A stretch of DNA of 64,000 nt, taken from NCBI GenBank assembly GCA_015179025.1, contig WHUX01000014.1, positions 496,001-560,000 on the forward strand, read 5' to 3'. The translations under genes and the position numbers were made by a program. Source of the DNA: Terfezia claveryi (lineage: Eukaryota; Ascomycota; Pezizomycetes; Pezizales; Pezizaceae). The notes beneath the pieces were generated by a model. The model was not told where the DNA came from. It saw nothing but the letters and a program-made list of their open reading frames with translations, and did not search any database. Positions 24,339 to 35,257 of the stretch are shown here, one piece after another; the first letter of the stretch is position 1; every line of letters starts with the position of its first letter.

Positions 24339-25962
24339 CTAGACAAACCCCCTAGGCGTCCGTGGTGTCCTCCACCTCCCCGCACTCCCAGGCCCAGGCT
24401 CCCGCAACCCCCCAAACACATTAACCTCATCCCCTCCTCCTCTCCTCCAGTCCCTTCCTTCTTCAAACCCACTCCTCAGCCCACCAATCCTCGCGCTCCT
24501 CCTCCCACTAATCCACCTTTGCCTCCCAGCCTCCTCATCCGAACTTGATTCCCCCTCACTACTCCCATCGCTCACCCCGATCCTTAGACTTGCATCTTTC
24601 TCATCCCATGTTGGTCTGAGCTGGACCTTTTCCGGTTTTCTCGGGTGGCGGTCGAGCTCAGGGTCGACGAATAGCGGCGCGGAGGGGATTCTGTGTGAGG
24701 GGTCATTTAGATCTCCTTGGGCATGCGAGGAGAGCGGGACATGATCGACTCTATACCCGAAATCCCTCGCGGTAACCTTCGTTTTCTCAGTCAACACAGA
24801 TAAATGTCTGAAATTCCTGTCATTGCCCCTTTGCGCGCTCGGACTAGGTGGATTCGAGATGAGAGTGAGGTGTCCATGTAGCGAAGAGGCTTTGGCGATT
24901 AAGGTGGAAGGAAGGCAGGATATGCATGTAAGGAGGATGAGTTCGCCCATGGTGAGAATGGAGATGAAGGAGGCACGGGGCACGGGGGTGACGCTTGTGA
25001 AGAGGCGGAAGGTGGTGAAAAAAATGGAGAGGAAGGCAGTGACAAAGAGAAGGGTAGTGTGCCGGGGGGTGATGCTGGGGGGAAAGTGAGGTGAGAGACA
25101 GCGGAGCGCGAGAACACCGGTCAGGATTACTATGAAGGAGGTTAGTTGGGACCGAGATGCGTATGGATTGGGGAGCAGAGAGGAGTATACCGAGGAGGAT
25201 GGTGAGGATGTGGGTTACCCCAACAATGACAACTAACTGTGTAGTGATAAAATCTAAGGGATTATATCTATCGAAAAAAAAAACATCAGCCACTCTCCCC
25301 TAGAATACAAATTCACTTGCAAGGGGAAAAAACTCACACATCTCCCTTCCCTACTGCCATCCCCACAACGACTGCCCCTCCCATCACAATCCCTACAAAA
25401 CTCGCCCCAACAACCCCCACTGTCCCCCACCACATCCCCTCGCCACCCCCTTCAACCTGCCCCACCCCTCCCGAATCAAGCACAAAAATACACTCTTCAC
25501 AGCCCACACCACAACTACATACACCATCGCCAACGCCATCTCTGTCCCGATCCCCATCGTCACCAAATCCACCGGCGGCTTCAACAACATTGGAGTGTAC
25601 GAATCATCAGGATTATAATTTTGTATAAACACCGGAACCCTAATGGAGCTTGATCCCGTGCCGCCCACTGCGACGGCTACATGCGCGGAAGGAATTCGAA
25701 TAGGAGGATTCTTGGAGAGATAATTCCTCATGTATTTATCTGCCGTGACCCACCACCATGTTCCCAGGATTGCATACGCAAAGGTAAAGGCTGCGGCCGT
25801 CCAGATGAGGATTCCACCAAGGCCGCGAAGGGAGAGGGGGGAGTAGGTTGTGCGGGCGCGGCGGAGCGAGAGGACGCGGAGGGTGAAGATGGTTATGAGG
25901 ATGGTTATGAGGAGGTAAGTTGTTGCGAGGGTTACGATTAGGTTGGAGGAGAGGAGCGCCAT
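24339..25962 (-). CDS. Probable seven-transmembrane protein, three exons, apparent frameshift
   Basis: Exon 1 is 25338-25962 (true ATG at 25962), exon 2 is 25191-25267 and exon 3 is 24339-25129. Intron 1 is 70 nt (GTGAGT...GATAG). Intron 2 is 61 nt with a CTAAC branch and CATAG acceptor. Phases match at both junctions. Seven hydrophobic segments result: residues 7-30, 49-72 and 132-162, one Gly/Val-rich segment at the end of exon 1, one across the exon 2/3 junction, and two in exon 3 (TTLLFVTAFLSIFF; ISILTMGELILLTC). A long tail with an acidic Ser/Glu stretch and Arg-rich end follows. The WAVKSVFL block and the late ...ELILLTCISCLPS block recall fungal rhodopsin/SAT4-type integral membrane proteins. 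Within exon 1, around 25440-25470, the frame must shift by one base; a 68-nt intron (GTGTAT...GGGCAG) would also fix phase but deletes part of segment three. Function is unknown. Confidence 0.6.
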
Positions 25963-28815
25963 CTTTTGTTGGCACGCAGGGATTTAATCCCCGATGTGGA
26001 CTTGTAGACACCCACTGGGAATGAAGAGAAAATTAATCCACAATATTGCGGAATATGGAGAATTGAGTATCAAGAGATTTATACTCTATGTTGTATATAG
26101 ATACTAAAAATGATAGACAGATAGAATATATGTAAAATGCCGTCGAAGCTTGGGTATAGAGAAGGTAATTCCAAATATGGTATAGTTGATGCCCCTCAAT
26201 GAATGAACACCCTCCTGGGGAAGAAGGTGCACAATGGAGAGAATGTATGTATGTTATGGACCAGCCAGTCTATATCCCAAAGCCATCCTCAGACAGTCAG
26301 TAAATGCTTTTTTCTAAGCTCTCCGGAGAAAAGATGCCCCAAACTTCTGGCCCCACTAATCTCAAATTCCAGGAGTATTGAAAGGCTTGAGCAAATTGAT
26401 AGGGTCAACTACTTACCAGTTAATTCCTGCACAAAGCAGGAAGTGTGATGTCAATTCAGAGTTGAAAAGAACGTGTGAGGCGTTGCCGAGGAGTACGCGT
26501 GGGGGAGGGATGGTATATATACATTAGGCCCCATTATATGTGCTTACGCTAGAACTGACCGCACGTCAGGGGCAAAAACAATGGTAGACAATGCTTTACC
26601 GGAATTTTACCAACCATCTCAGCAGACTAGAGTTGGGTTGTTTGGGAAAATCTTCAGCTCTGTAAACCAGACTGATCTCTGTGGTGGTAGAGTGATGCTC
26701 AATGCATTGGTATCATGTGGGTTATTCGCATGAGAGAAATGACACTAGAGTATTAGTATATATTCAGCTGATAATTCAGGAAAGCTGCGTAAACGCTTCC
26801 TCGATCTCGCAGAATTATCGATCGCCAATGTAAAACCTACAGATGTGCCGTGGTTGGAATATCGATATCGAGTGATGCGGAGAGTCATACAGAGTGTAAA
26901 CACTTCCGAATCGTTTCAGATTACTTGAGTTCCAACTTTGCAAACAATAAACACGTCTATTCCTCCTTGTCCTGGAATAGGGATATACTGCTACTGCCAT
27001 TCTGCAGGTTCGCGGATGTGTAACGTTCGTCGCTGAAGCATCTATAGTCAGCGACAGGTACGCCAATTATTCAGTTTGATTCAATTGATAGTGCATCGTC
27101 ATGGCGTGAGACTGGTATGTTTTCAATTTGACAGCGTCTAAATCACGGGCGGTTATATCTTCATTGTTTGACGTTGACCGTTGACAGTTGACAATATCGA
27201 CCCGGGAATTCAACACTAAGTATGCATAATCTCTAGACTGGGCACATGCCTCAAGCTTGGCGTAAGCCGCCAAACGTGAAACAACTCCTGAGACCTGAGG
27301 TGACAATGGGGAAGTAGAAGTCTGAGTGCAATTGTTTGAAGTGCACGATACTCACAATATCAATAATGTTTGCAGGAAGTGATGAACACCACCTGTAGTC
27401 ACAAGACCTATCGCGTGGGTTTCTTTTTTTCTTTTTCCTTCCGGGTTCGTGGTGGCCCCCCATTGGTTTATTCGAGTTCTCTCGATCAAGGTTTTTAGGC
27501 AGCTCTCAGGTTCTACTGTATGTCAACTGTGATAAAAAATTTCGTAGATATAGCACAACTTTCCCGGATCCGGACTCAATTTCATCCTAGATCTGTATTG
27601 TCTTGACTTTGGCACTACAACTTAACACGTCATGCAACTCTCCACAAATACGTAATTGCCTTCTAAACACCAAGCATTCGAGATATCATCAGGTCTTGGC
27701 AGTGTAGCTGCTTTAGATCGGAGTATAATATGCTATTTTACATATTCTAGGGCTTATAGTTGTAGGTGTATAAAATGCAATGCTCTATTATGGTGGTGGG
27801 TAATCTAGTTAGACTCGCTCTAGCTGCTTGCCATCGTAGTTGTTTCAGTAAGATGAGTTTTAGATACCTTCATACATTCAATGCCTCGAGATTATGAGCT
27901 CTCCTACCTCCATGATCCTCTCCCTATAGAGAGTTCCAACCTCATAATAGCTGTCTTTTGCACGGTGAATCATAATAAAGAGTGGCAGCATGTCAAAATC
28001 AGCACTCTATACAGGATGCTCTGTCTCATTATGGGGTCCGGGGGATGTGCAAGTGGCAAATTTACTGCAGAGAAATGTACATATATCAATATATGTATCA
28101 GAGTAGTGTGAGAATGTCGTTTGAGATATGCAATCAGGACTCCAAGAAGAAGTATCAGTACAAAGAAAAAGCATCTGAAGACAACAACATCCAAGTCATT
28201 TTTTCCTCAGGCAGATGCTAACCAATGAGGTAGTTCTAGCAGAAAGTCAAGCCATATCACGGAAATCATCACTCGGCACCTTTTTTTTTTTTTTCGATTT
28301 TCTGAAAACCTACTTTGAGCGGACGATTGCCCCTCCCTACATTAAACTCCTTATACGATATGCCGGTTGCGCTTGGTGAAACATATTTGTCTGTTGGAGA
28401 ACACTCTTTTCTTGAAAGAAAAGTGCACGGCCCTTTTACTGTCTTTACACGCAATCCGACATTTGCAACTTTAGTAGGCATCGTTTATATTCCAACTGTT
28501 ACATAGCCATATGTATCAACTCCTATTGCATGAGCCATAAAACCTAAATCCAATTGAAGATACTGAAAAAACCCATCTCGAATGCCATTAATTTAATTTA
28601 TGTTATCAAACTTCATCCCCAAACTCCAGGCCGTAAAACCCATCTAGTGGTGATTTCCCCTCGAGCCTTCATTTGAAATTATCTCCCCAAAAACAACAAC
28701 CCCACCTTCTCATCCGCCTCCCCCTCCCTCTCATCTTCTTCAATCCTTTCCAATACCCCAACCCAATCCCTACTGCTCCTGCGGCCGCCACCTCTCCCCA
28801 ATCCCAATCCTCCCA
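25963..28815. other. Intergenic
   Basis: No supported gene; frames are short and motif-free. TGACGTTGACCGTTGACAGTTGAC near 27168-27192 is a small imperfect direct repeat. A T12 run sits at about 28281. Confidence 0.5.
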
Positions 28816-29436
28816 TCAACCCCTCACTCTCACCAATATATCCCTCCTCCTCATCCCCGGCTTCCCCCGGCTCACATATATCCCCCACCACCCACCTCTC
28901 CTCTCCACCCTCCCCAACCTCGGCGTCCTCAACACAATCTCCCCGCCCTCCTCCTCATCCCCTCTCCGATAAACAACCCTCCTCCACTCCCTCCACCCCC
29001 CGACTACCGCCCTCGCAACTCCAACTACCCCTGCAGCAGCTATCATCACCCCGACGAACACGGGGACGATGAGTAAAAAACTCCATTCATACCCCCTTTG
29101 GGAAGTAGAAATAGATGAAAAAATGAGTAAATACGTGCCGTATCCGAATCCAAAAAGACATCCCCACTCAAATATCCACTGGGCTATGCCTAACATAGTT
29201 TCCTTGCATTTGATGGAGGGGTGACCGGGGGGCGCGTTGGTTACACAAGTGAGTGTGTGGTGGATGGCGGGAGGAGGCAAGAGGGATGTGATTCCTGTGT
29301 ATGATGATGGTGGGGGATGAGCGGGAGAAAGGTTGAGGGTTGTGAGGAATGTGGTGGTGTTGCTGTCCGTATCGGTGCACCGGGGGAGTTCGAGGGAGTC
29401 CGAGCGTGGGAGATCGAAATAGGGGTTGGCCGACAT
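28816..29436 (-). CDS. Hypothetical two-pass membrane protein
   Basis: A single frame of 206 residues, using the first true ATG at 29436 (MSANPYFDLPR). The N-terminal 80 residues are polar and Pro/Thr-rich. Two strong membrane segments follow, near residues 83-108 (IFEWGCLFGFGYGTYLLIF) and 118-146 (FLLIVPVFVGVMIAAAGVVG). After that comes a basic, Arg/Gly/Glu-rich tail, so the topology is probably both ends cytoplasmic. A second minus frame (28679-28891) overlaps the end and could supply an alternative, acidic C-terminus through splicing. The gene lies about 2.9 kb upstream of, and in the same orientation as, the seven-segment membrane gene, but no sequence relation is visible. The family is not recognised. 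Codons are strongly C-ending at the start and G-ending at the end. Confidence 0.55.
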   Translation of the reverse strand: MSANPYFDLPRSDSLELPRCTDTDSNTTTFLTTLNLSPAHPPPSSYTGITSLLPPPAIHHTLTCVTNAPPGHPSIKCKETMLGIAQWIFEWGCLFGFGYGTYLLIFSSISTSQRGYEWSFLLIVPVFVGVMIAAAGVVGVARAVVGGWREWRRVVYRRGDEEEGGEIVLRTPRLGRVERRGGWWGIYVSRGKPGMRRRDILVRVRG

Positions 29437-30420
29437 CTTGTTTTTGTGTGTTGCGTTCAATTAAGGCTGTTGATGTAATTTGAGGCCGAATTAAAATAAA
29501 AAGTATATAATTGTTGAATATAAAACTCGACGTCACGGACCAGTACCGATATGGATATTATCGAGGCTATTTCCGAATGAACAGAAATCAAATTTCGAAG
29601 CAATCAAAAGAGTGAAAGATCAACTCAGAATTGCAAACAATCAATCATCCAGTGACTGAAATGTCTCAAGAGAATGTTAGACAATATACTATCGAGCAGC
29701 GCAGCAAACTATTGGTAACCAGACCCTCCTCCCTGGCACCCGCGCCTGCATATATATAAGTCTACAAGTAGCTTTCGAGAAGAACTCTCACCTTCAGACG
29801 CGACACATATTCGGCCACAATAGCCCCGCATCTCAACCCGAATCAGATCACTGAATAAGATCACAGCGCGAACCTGAAGCACGCGGTTCCCCGTGACCTC
29901 CATATACATCCCTTTGCCATATCCTAATTCAGTAAGCTCCAAGAAATCCCATCCCTCTCATTCCTCATTTTCCCTCATCTGCTTCAAAGTAAAAATACAT
30001 ATCAATCACTTATCGATAAAGATAAGAAAAAAGGGAGGTCAGCTCCGGTAAGAGCTACATAGTGTGCCGCCGTCTGTCGTCAGCAGAGTTTCCTTGTCCA
30101 TTGTTATGCGCCTCTTCGACTAAATTACCGGTAGGTCTGGGGATGCATGCCGGTACATATACTTTGTGTGATGTTGATGTATGTAATCCCGTGCCGATTC
30201 CGATGAGGAGCTAGGTGAAAGGAGATAAATTTACCCGAATGCAAAAGTGAATTAATAAGCTAGGCTTGGCGAACCTGAGGGTAACGTGCTTGCCTGCCAT
30301 GCCAATCCTGCATAATTGGAACTAAGTACACATATTTTACGCGAAGTAAGCAGCACCAGCAATTATGGTACGATAAGTCTCTTTGAGCTCTGACTTCCCT
30401 CATCTCTCCTTCCATCATTT
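29437..30420. other. Intergenic between two minus-strand genes
   Basis: Contains the presumed promoter of the membrane-protein gene and the 3' side of the peroxiredoxin gene. A 77-codon minus frame at 29709-29942 has no recognisable features. Confidence 0.5.
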
Positions 30421-32245
30421 TTACTGCTGAACGTACCTTAGGCAGCTATTTCACATCAAGGAGTCAGTCTTCTAGTAAATAGTAATAGTAGTGAACGGAA
30501 CATACTCAGTCACATGCCTCACCGCTTCATCTCCGGAGGGACTACGCCAACCCTATCAATAGCGAAACCCTCTGTCAGCACAGAGAACAACGCAATATCG
30601 CTTGGAGGAAGTGTCATAGTGATGAGGTAAGGACGATGAATGAACTCACGTCCATCCCTCAGGTGTCAAGACGCCCGCCTGATCACTTCTCTGCAATTCA
30701 TCTAGCGCGCGTAGAATCTCTGCAGTTTTCCCTCCCGTCGTGTTTGGATAAGCTGTGATCAACCGGATATGTCGATTAGGGTCGATGATAAACATCGAGC
30801 GGACTGTCCGGAGATGTTCTGCTAGGAAGTTAGCCTTCCCGTACCTATGCATGGTATTCCGCCGTGGATAGAAAATCACCCACAGCAGCCGTCATAGACG
30901 AGCTGCAGGGTTTTACCAGAAGGAGCTATGCACGGTAGTTTGTGTGTGTGTGTGGGAGGGGGTTTTACAGACCGAGCATCCTCTCCCCAGTACTCGGACC
31001 AACCTCAGTCGCCTCCCCGGGATCCTCAAGCATCCCATACAACTGACTCACATACCCATCCTCATCAGCAATAATCGGAAAGTTCAACAAACTCTTCTCC
31101 CCCCTGCCTTCCGAGGTCGATTCGGCCGCTCTCTCCGCGACAATGCGTATACTACCACTCCTAACGATATCCTCAATTCCCATTTCCTTCTCTTCATCCA
31201 ATGCTCCCAGACCCCCTGCACTAAGGGTGGTCCCGACGGACACTACTTCGCCATCACCGCCTCCCAAGACGGGCTCAGCTGTCCCGGGTTGTCCAATTGC
31301 AGCGACTTTTGCTTCCCCAAGGGGACGACCCCTGTCTGTCCATCCAGCTTCGATAATTTTTCGGATTTCTCTCATCCAATCTCGGTGTTGCTCCACAGTC
31401 CCTATAGTTAACCCTAGAAGCTTTGCTCCGCGCTTCGCAAATTCGCCCTGAAGCTCCGCCATGGAGGCAACTTCTGTCATACACGCGAGGGAAGAGTCCA
31501 TCGGGTACGAAAAAAAGACTACCCAACTTCCCTCCTTTGTAGCTCGGTCTGTAGTATTCACAGTAGCTTTTGTTGTTTCATCTGGGTTATAGGGTTCTGG
31601 GGGAGTAGAGAGATATTCGTATAGCTCTATTGGCCCATGGGATGACAGCGCATGGAAATTCGGAGCAATATGATTAAGCTTTAGCTGTGAAAATTGCTTA
31701 TCCTGTGCCTTCTCCCAGGGACTCTCACTCTGACTTCTGTGTCTCATTGCCGTAATATCAATTGCTCTAAGTGATGCCCTCTGGGGACTCTCGCTCTTAC
31801 TTCGCCTCATTGCCGCCGAATCCATTTGTTCTCCGGGTCCATCAACAGCGGTGGCTGAGAGAGTAGAAAACTGTGAAACTGTGCGATCGACGAAGACTGC
31901 CTGCCTTTGTGATTCAGATGAGCAATTGATAGTTTTTACAGATCCGTCATATGACACTGTCGGATAAGATGTGCGATTCCCTTCTGGGGCAGCAGATAAT
32001 GCCTTCTGTGCTTCTTGCGTAAGAAGGTCGTCGGGGTCTTCTTCCACACCGTAGATAATTTTCTCTGTCGGCTTTGCCTTAGTAGGGGTAGCAAGATTTT
32101 GGATGGAACGACAGTGATTGAAAATAGCAACACAAGATGGTGGAAGAGCAAACGAAGGCTTGGGTAAAGAACAAGCGGAATTGGTGGCGGAACGAGGTGT
32201 TGCAAGGGCTCGCAACATGGAGGAACACTGAACACGAAACGCCAT
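30421..32245 (-). CDS. 1-Cys peroxiredoxin (Prx6/Prx1-type) with long N-terminal extension
   Basis: The four-exon model is 30973-32245, 30650-30818, 30506-30541 and 30421-30445, 1503 nt for 500 residues. All phases agree. Branch sites GGCTAAC and GACTGAC precede the second and fourth exons. The first donor (GTCTGT) is weak. Residues 1-60 are basic and Ser/Ala-rich, like a mitochondrial presequence. The thioredoxin-fold domain begins at LNHIAPNF (190-197). The peroxidatic motif is P248-xxx-S252-xx-C255 in FFSYPMDSSLAC. The domain continues through FPIIADEDG, the conserved Arg in TVRSMFIIDP, and YPNTTGG. The enzyme would reduce hydroperoxides with thioredoxin, glutathione or ascorbate. Oddities are Tyr instead of His before the motif Pro, a duplicated AMR-x-S-x-SESP motif at 145-176, and an insertion of about 85 residues (302-386) before FPIIAD. 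The C-terminus ends early after helical VRHVTDCLRYVQQ. Confidence 0.8.
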
Positions 32246-33997
32246 CTTTAGGTGCGGGAATCAAAGAGGACAGAAGTTATCGGGGTGTCCCTGATGGAAG
32301 TCTCCGCACCAATTGGTCAATTTTACCCACTTGATATTCTTTGTGAATTCGAGATCCGTTGATCCGTTGCGTCATGGTCTGAAGTGACGTACAAGTTCGT
32401 TTACCGGAAGTTTGCCGAAGCCGAAATCCGTGTGCCGATAACTAGTGACCCGGCAACGTGCCGTGAATCGACGGCGGACCGGCGCCGGACGTCCGCATAG
32501 GGAAGCATGGAGATCAATTAGGAAACTCACACCGCGGATCCGGAACCAGAACCGGAATCTCGAAGTGACAATCAAAAGCTAAGCCAGACTAATGCGCCGT
32601 CATCCCTGATGCGTATATATTTGTGCTCAGCAAGATATGGAGGTATGTAAAAATGGGCCGTTACCAAATAAATCAGTCTGGGCACGAGAACAAACGGATA
32701 CGTATGTACATGTACTCACTACCACTAGAATGATCAGGCTGTATTATTGATATCCGAGACCAACTGATATCGCCCGCAATATATCAACCCAGATCAAGGA
32801 GTTTAGCAGAGTAATTCTACTTCCAGGAGTACCTAGAAATGCAAATATATTCAACATGACTGACTGCATTGCGGCCCCAATTGGCTGACCATGTACCAGT
32901 AGCGTATTTTAGAGTACTGACTTCGGGGTCCGGAATTTTACCTACGAACTTTTTACTCACCAGCGTGCAACATTACCTAATTATAACCCCTCGAGCCTCG
33001 ACCCCAATCAAGATCACTCTGTCCAACTCAAGACATGCAGCTTCAGGGATCACTATCTCCCTTGTCCCATGTCTCACCAAAGATAACCCCTGTAGTCTAA
33101 GCTTTAGGCTGCTGCAACATCAAGTAAATGTTCTAATTTTGGAAACGAGTGCATCATGGAAGATGGTATTCTAATTTGATAGCTCCAAGTGATTTGATGT
33201 TCTAGAAGTTATACTTGCTTATCACAACAGTAGGTATTACGTTCGGAACCAGTGTTGGAGAAATTTCATAATTCCCACGTAACACATCGTCGTCGATGTC
33301 CGCCTAGAGAACAATGCCTTTAACCTCACTTGTTTGGTGTGATCTAAAATTAGGCTCAGTACTGTACCACCACTAGCTAGGCGGTTTGTTCGCAATATCC
33401 CAACCGCTTCTATAGAAATTACCACCCATCCCACTGGCTCATTCAGGTGCATGGATCCCATCACACAAATCCTCGTTTAAGCTTTAGCGAGATTGATTGG
33501 CGTAGGTATAGCCTAATTTACCATGGGATATAATTCTCACACCGATTCATGCAAAGCTAGAAGTATCGGCAACTCCGCTTCTTGAAAGGCTGCCTTGGGC
33601 CTAAGGTTGTTCAAGGCCGAACTACTCTAGATGTTCAAGAATCTGCCCCGCCTCTTGGCCTACCGCCTCTTGTTCGCATTCTTCCTGCTCGCTTTAATGC
33701 ATTGCAATCAATGTATTGTATCGATATCTCTGAGGTCACGGTTACTCCGTATCGTGAAACGTAGTACGCGCTGGGTATGTTACATTGATTGCTATTGTTG
33801 GGCAATCATACACGCTACAAGTGAACCCGGTAATGCCTGAGGTAACCACGAGTTGACCTTGTAATGCAGGCTAGATCTCGATCCATCCCGCTGCGCTCCA
33901 ATGTGATTGGGGTTTGATAATTATGGGTCTGTTCCGTGGAGGCTTCGGCATTGCCGATGTCACTTCCCATAACCCTATTCTGCCCAGTAGAATGTAA
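32246..33997. other. Intergenic
   Basis: No supported gene. The region just upstream of 32245 would hold the peroxiredoxin promoter. GC-rich CCGGA/TCCGG words cluster at 32.4-32.6 kb. Confidence 0.5.
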
Positions 33998-34351
33998 ATG
34001 CCAATTTTAACGTCTGTCGATCAGATAATAAGCATGTCTCATTGTCTGCTAGAAGAAGCATGGAAGCAACTAGACTACATGGAAGCCCTAATTTCGGAAT
34101 TAAGTAGCAGCACACCAAGAAGCCTAAATGTCGACCAGCTTTACCAGATTGAAGCTCAGTACGGCAATTTTCCTGGGATTGTAGCTACAGCAGGACCTCG
34201 CGACGTTAAAGTAGAGTCTGAACACGGGGGAGGCTTATGTACCGTTTTATCGTTTCAGATTAGGCAGGAATCCGCAATCTTAGCCGCTAGGGAGTACCTG
34301 CATAGAAATTCTGGAAGAGTTCCTGTTTCGAGGACTAGCTACAGAAACTAG
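33998..34351 (+). CDS. Possible small hypothetical protein
   Basis: An ATG-led frame of 117 residues. The N-terminal half looks alpha-helical (LLEEAWKQLDYMEALISEL) and the remainder is polar. There is no signal peptide, membrane segment or known motif. It is not antisense to any gene, and its amino-acid composition is more protein-like than the surrounding frames. It may still be chance or a relic. It lies 0.9 kb upstream of the regulator gene on the same strand. Confidence 0.3.
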   Translation: MPILTSVDQIISMSHCLLEEAWKQLDYMEALISELSSSTPRSLNVDQLYQIEAQYGNFPGIVATAGPRDVKVESEHGGGLCTVLSFQIRQESAILAAREYLHRNSGRVPVSRTSYRN

Positions 34352-34508
34352 ACGTATCACAAAGTGAGGTGGGGTATCAATATGACTGAAACGTGCAATG
34401 GCTCATGCGGTGATGTTGCCAAAGAACGTTAAGCATGCAGGTCCTTAGCCTGAGAGAAATTCATGTTGGGTTAGCCTGTGTCGACTGGGGTGGGACAGGC
34501 CGGGTAGC

Positions 34509-34572
34509 GTTCCCGAAATACAATACCGTTACCTGCAAACGTTCTCGAAATACAATACCGTTGTCTGCAAAC
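34509..34572. repeat. Tandem repeat, 2 x 32 bp
   Basis: Two copies with three mismatches, each starting GTTCYCGAAATACAATACCG. They lie about 0.7 kb upstream of the regulator start and could be promoter elements, but no known site was recognised. Confidence 0.85.
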
Positions 34573-35257
34573 GTTCCAACGGGTGTTAGGCAGCAAAACG
34601 GTGCCGTAACGTTCTCAGCCGCAGCGGTTATTGCACAGTGAGAGGAATTGAAACCGAGCGGAAAGTGCCATCATGACTGTATCTTGTGTATCTTGTGTCT
34701 CCTGCCCATAGATCTGTGTCTGTATTTTCGCAGGGCCCCCCTCTTCCCCTGCAACGCTAAATCATATCCAAGGCTCTTCTCCGCAGGATCTTCGGTGGCA
34801 CTCTCTGACGTTTATTGACTGCACTAGCCGGTACGCCTCGTTGGAGATCGCCAGGCCTTATTTCTCAGCCATGGGGTATCTTAGGTGCATACGAGAAAGG
34901 GGGTTGCATGCAGGCAATCTATGTAGTGTAGCCAGGCCATATGGCCCATTTCAAGTTGTTCTGCCTGCTGTACGACGGTTGACGCCCAGAGCCCACAGCC
35001 ACAGACGAGCACAGATCTGGGCGGGCTGGATGGCACGCCGATGAGCACTAGCCTCATCCAGTGACCGTCCTGTACCGACAGCAAGGAAAACGAGCGGGCG
35101 CAAGGGTCGTGGGCAGCCTGACCTCTTGTCCATAAGTCAGCAAAATACCCGTTGCGAGTCCTTAAATTTTATACTCTTATTCCCCCCTCCCCCGGAAGCC
35201 TCTCCCACAAGCTCTGCACAATTGCGACGAGACAAAACCAGACAGGAAGCAAACGAG
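34573..35257. promoter_or_regulatory. Presumed promoter and leader of the Zn2Cys6 gene
   Basis: Intergenic sequence with a pyrimidine-rich run (TTCCCCCCTCCCCC) about 75 nt before the ATG at 35258, typical of fungal transcription starts. An in-frame non-AUG extension is open from 35126, but nothing supports its use. Confidence 0.35.

Noticed and set aside
24844..25293. 149-codon minus frame taken whole as a gene
   Set aside because: Only its first part is exon 2 of the seven-segment membrane gene; after 25191 the reading continues in another frame through a CTAAC-containing intron.
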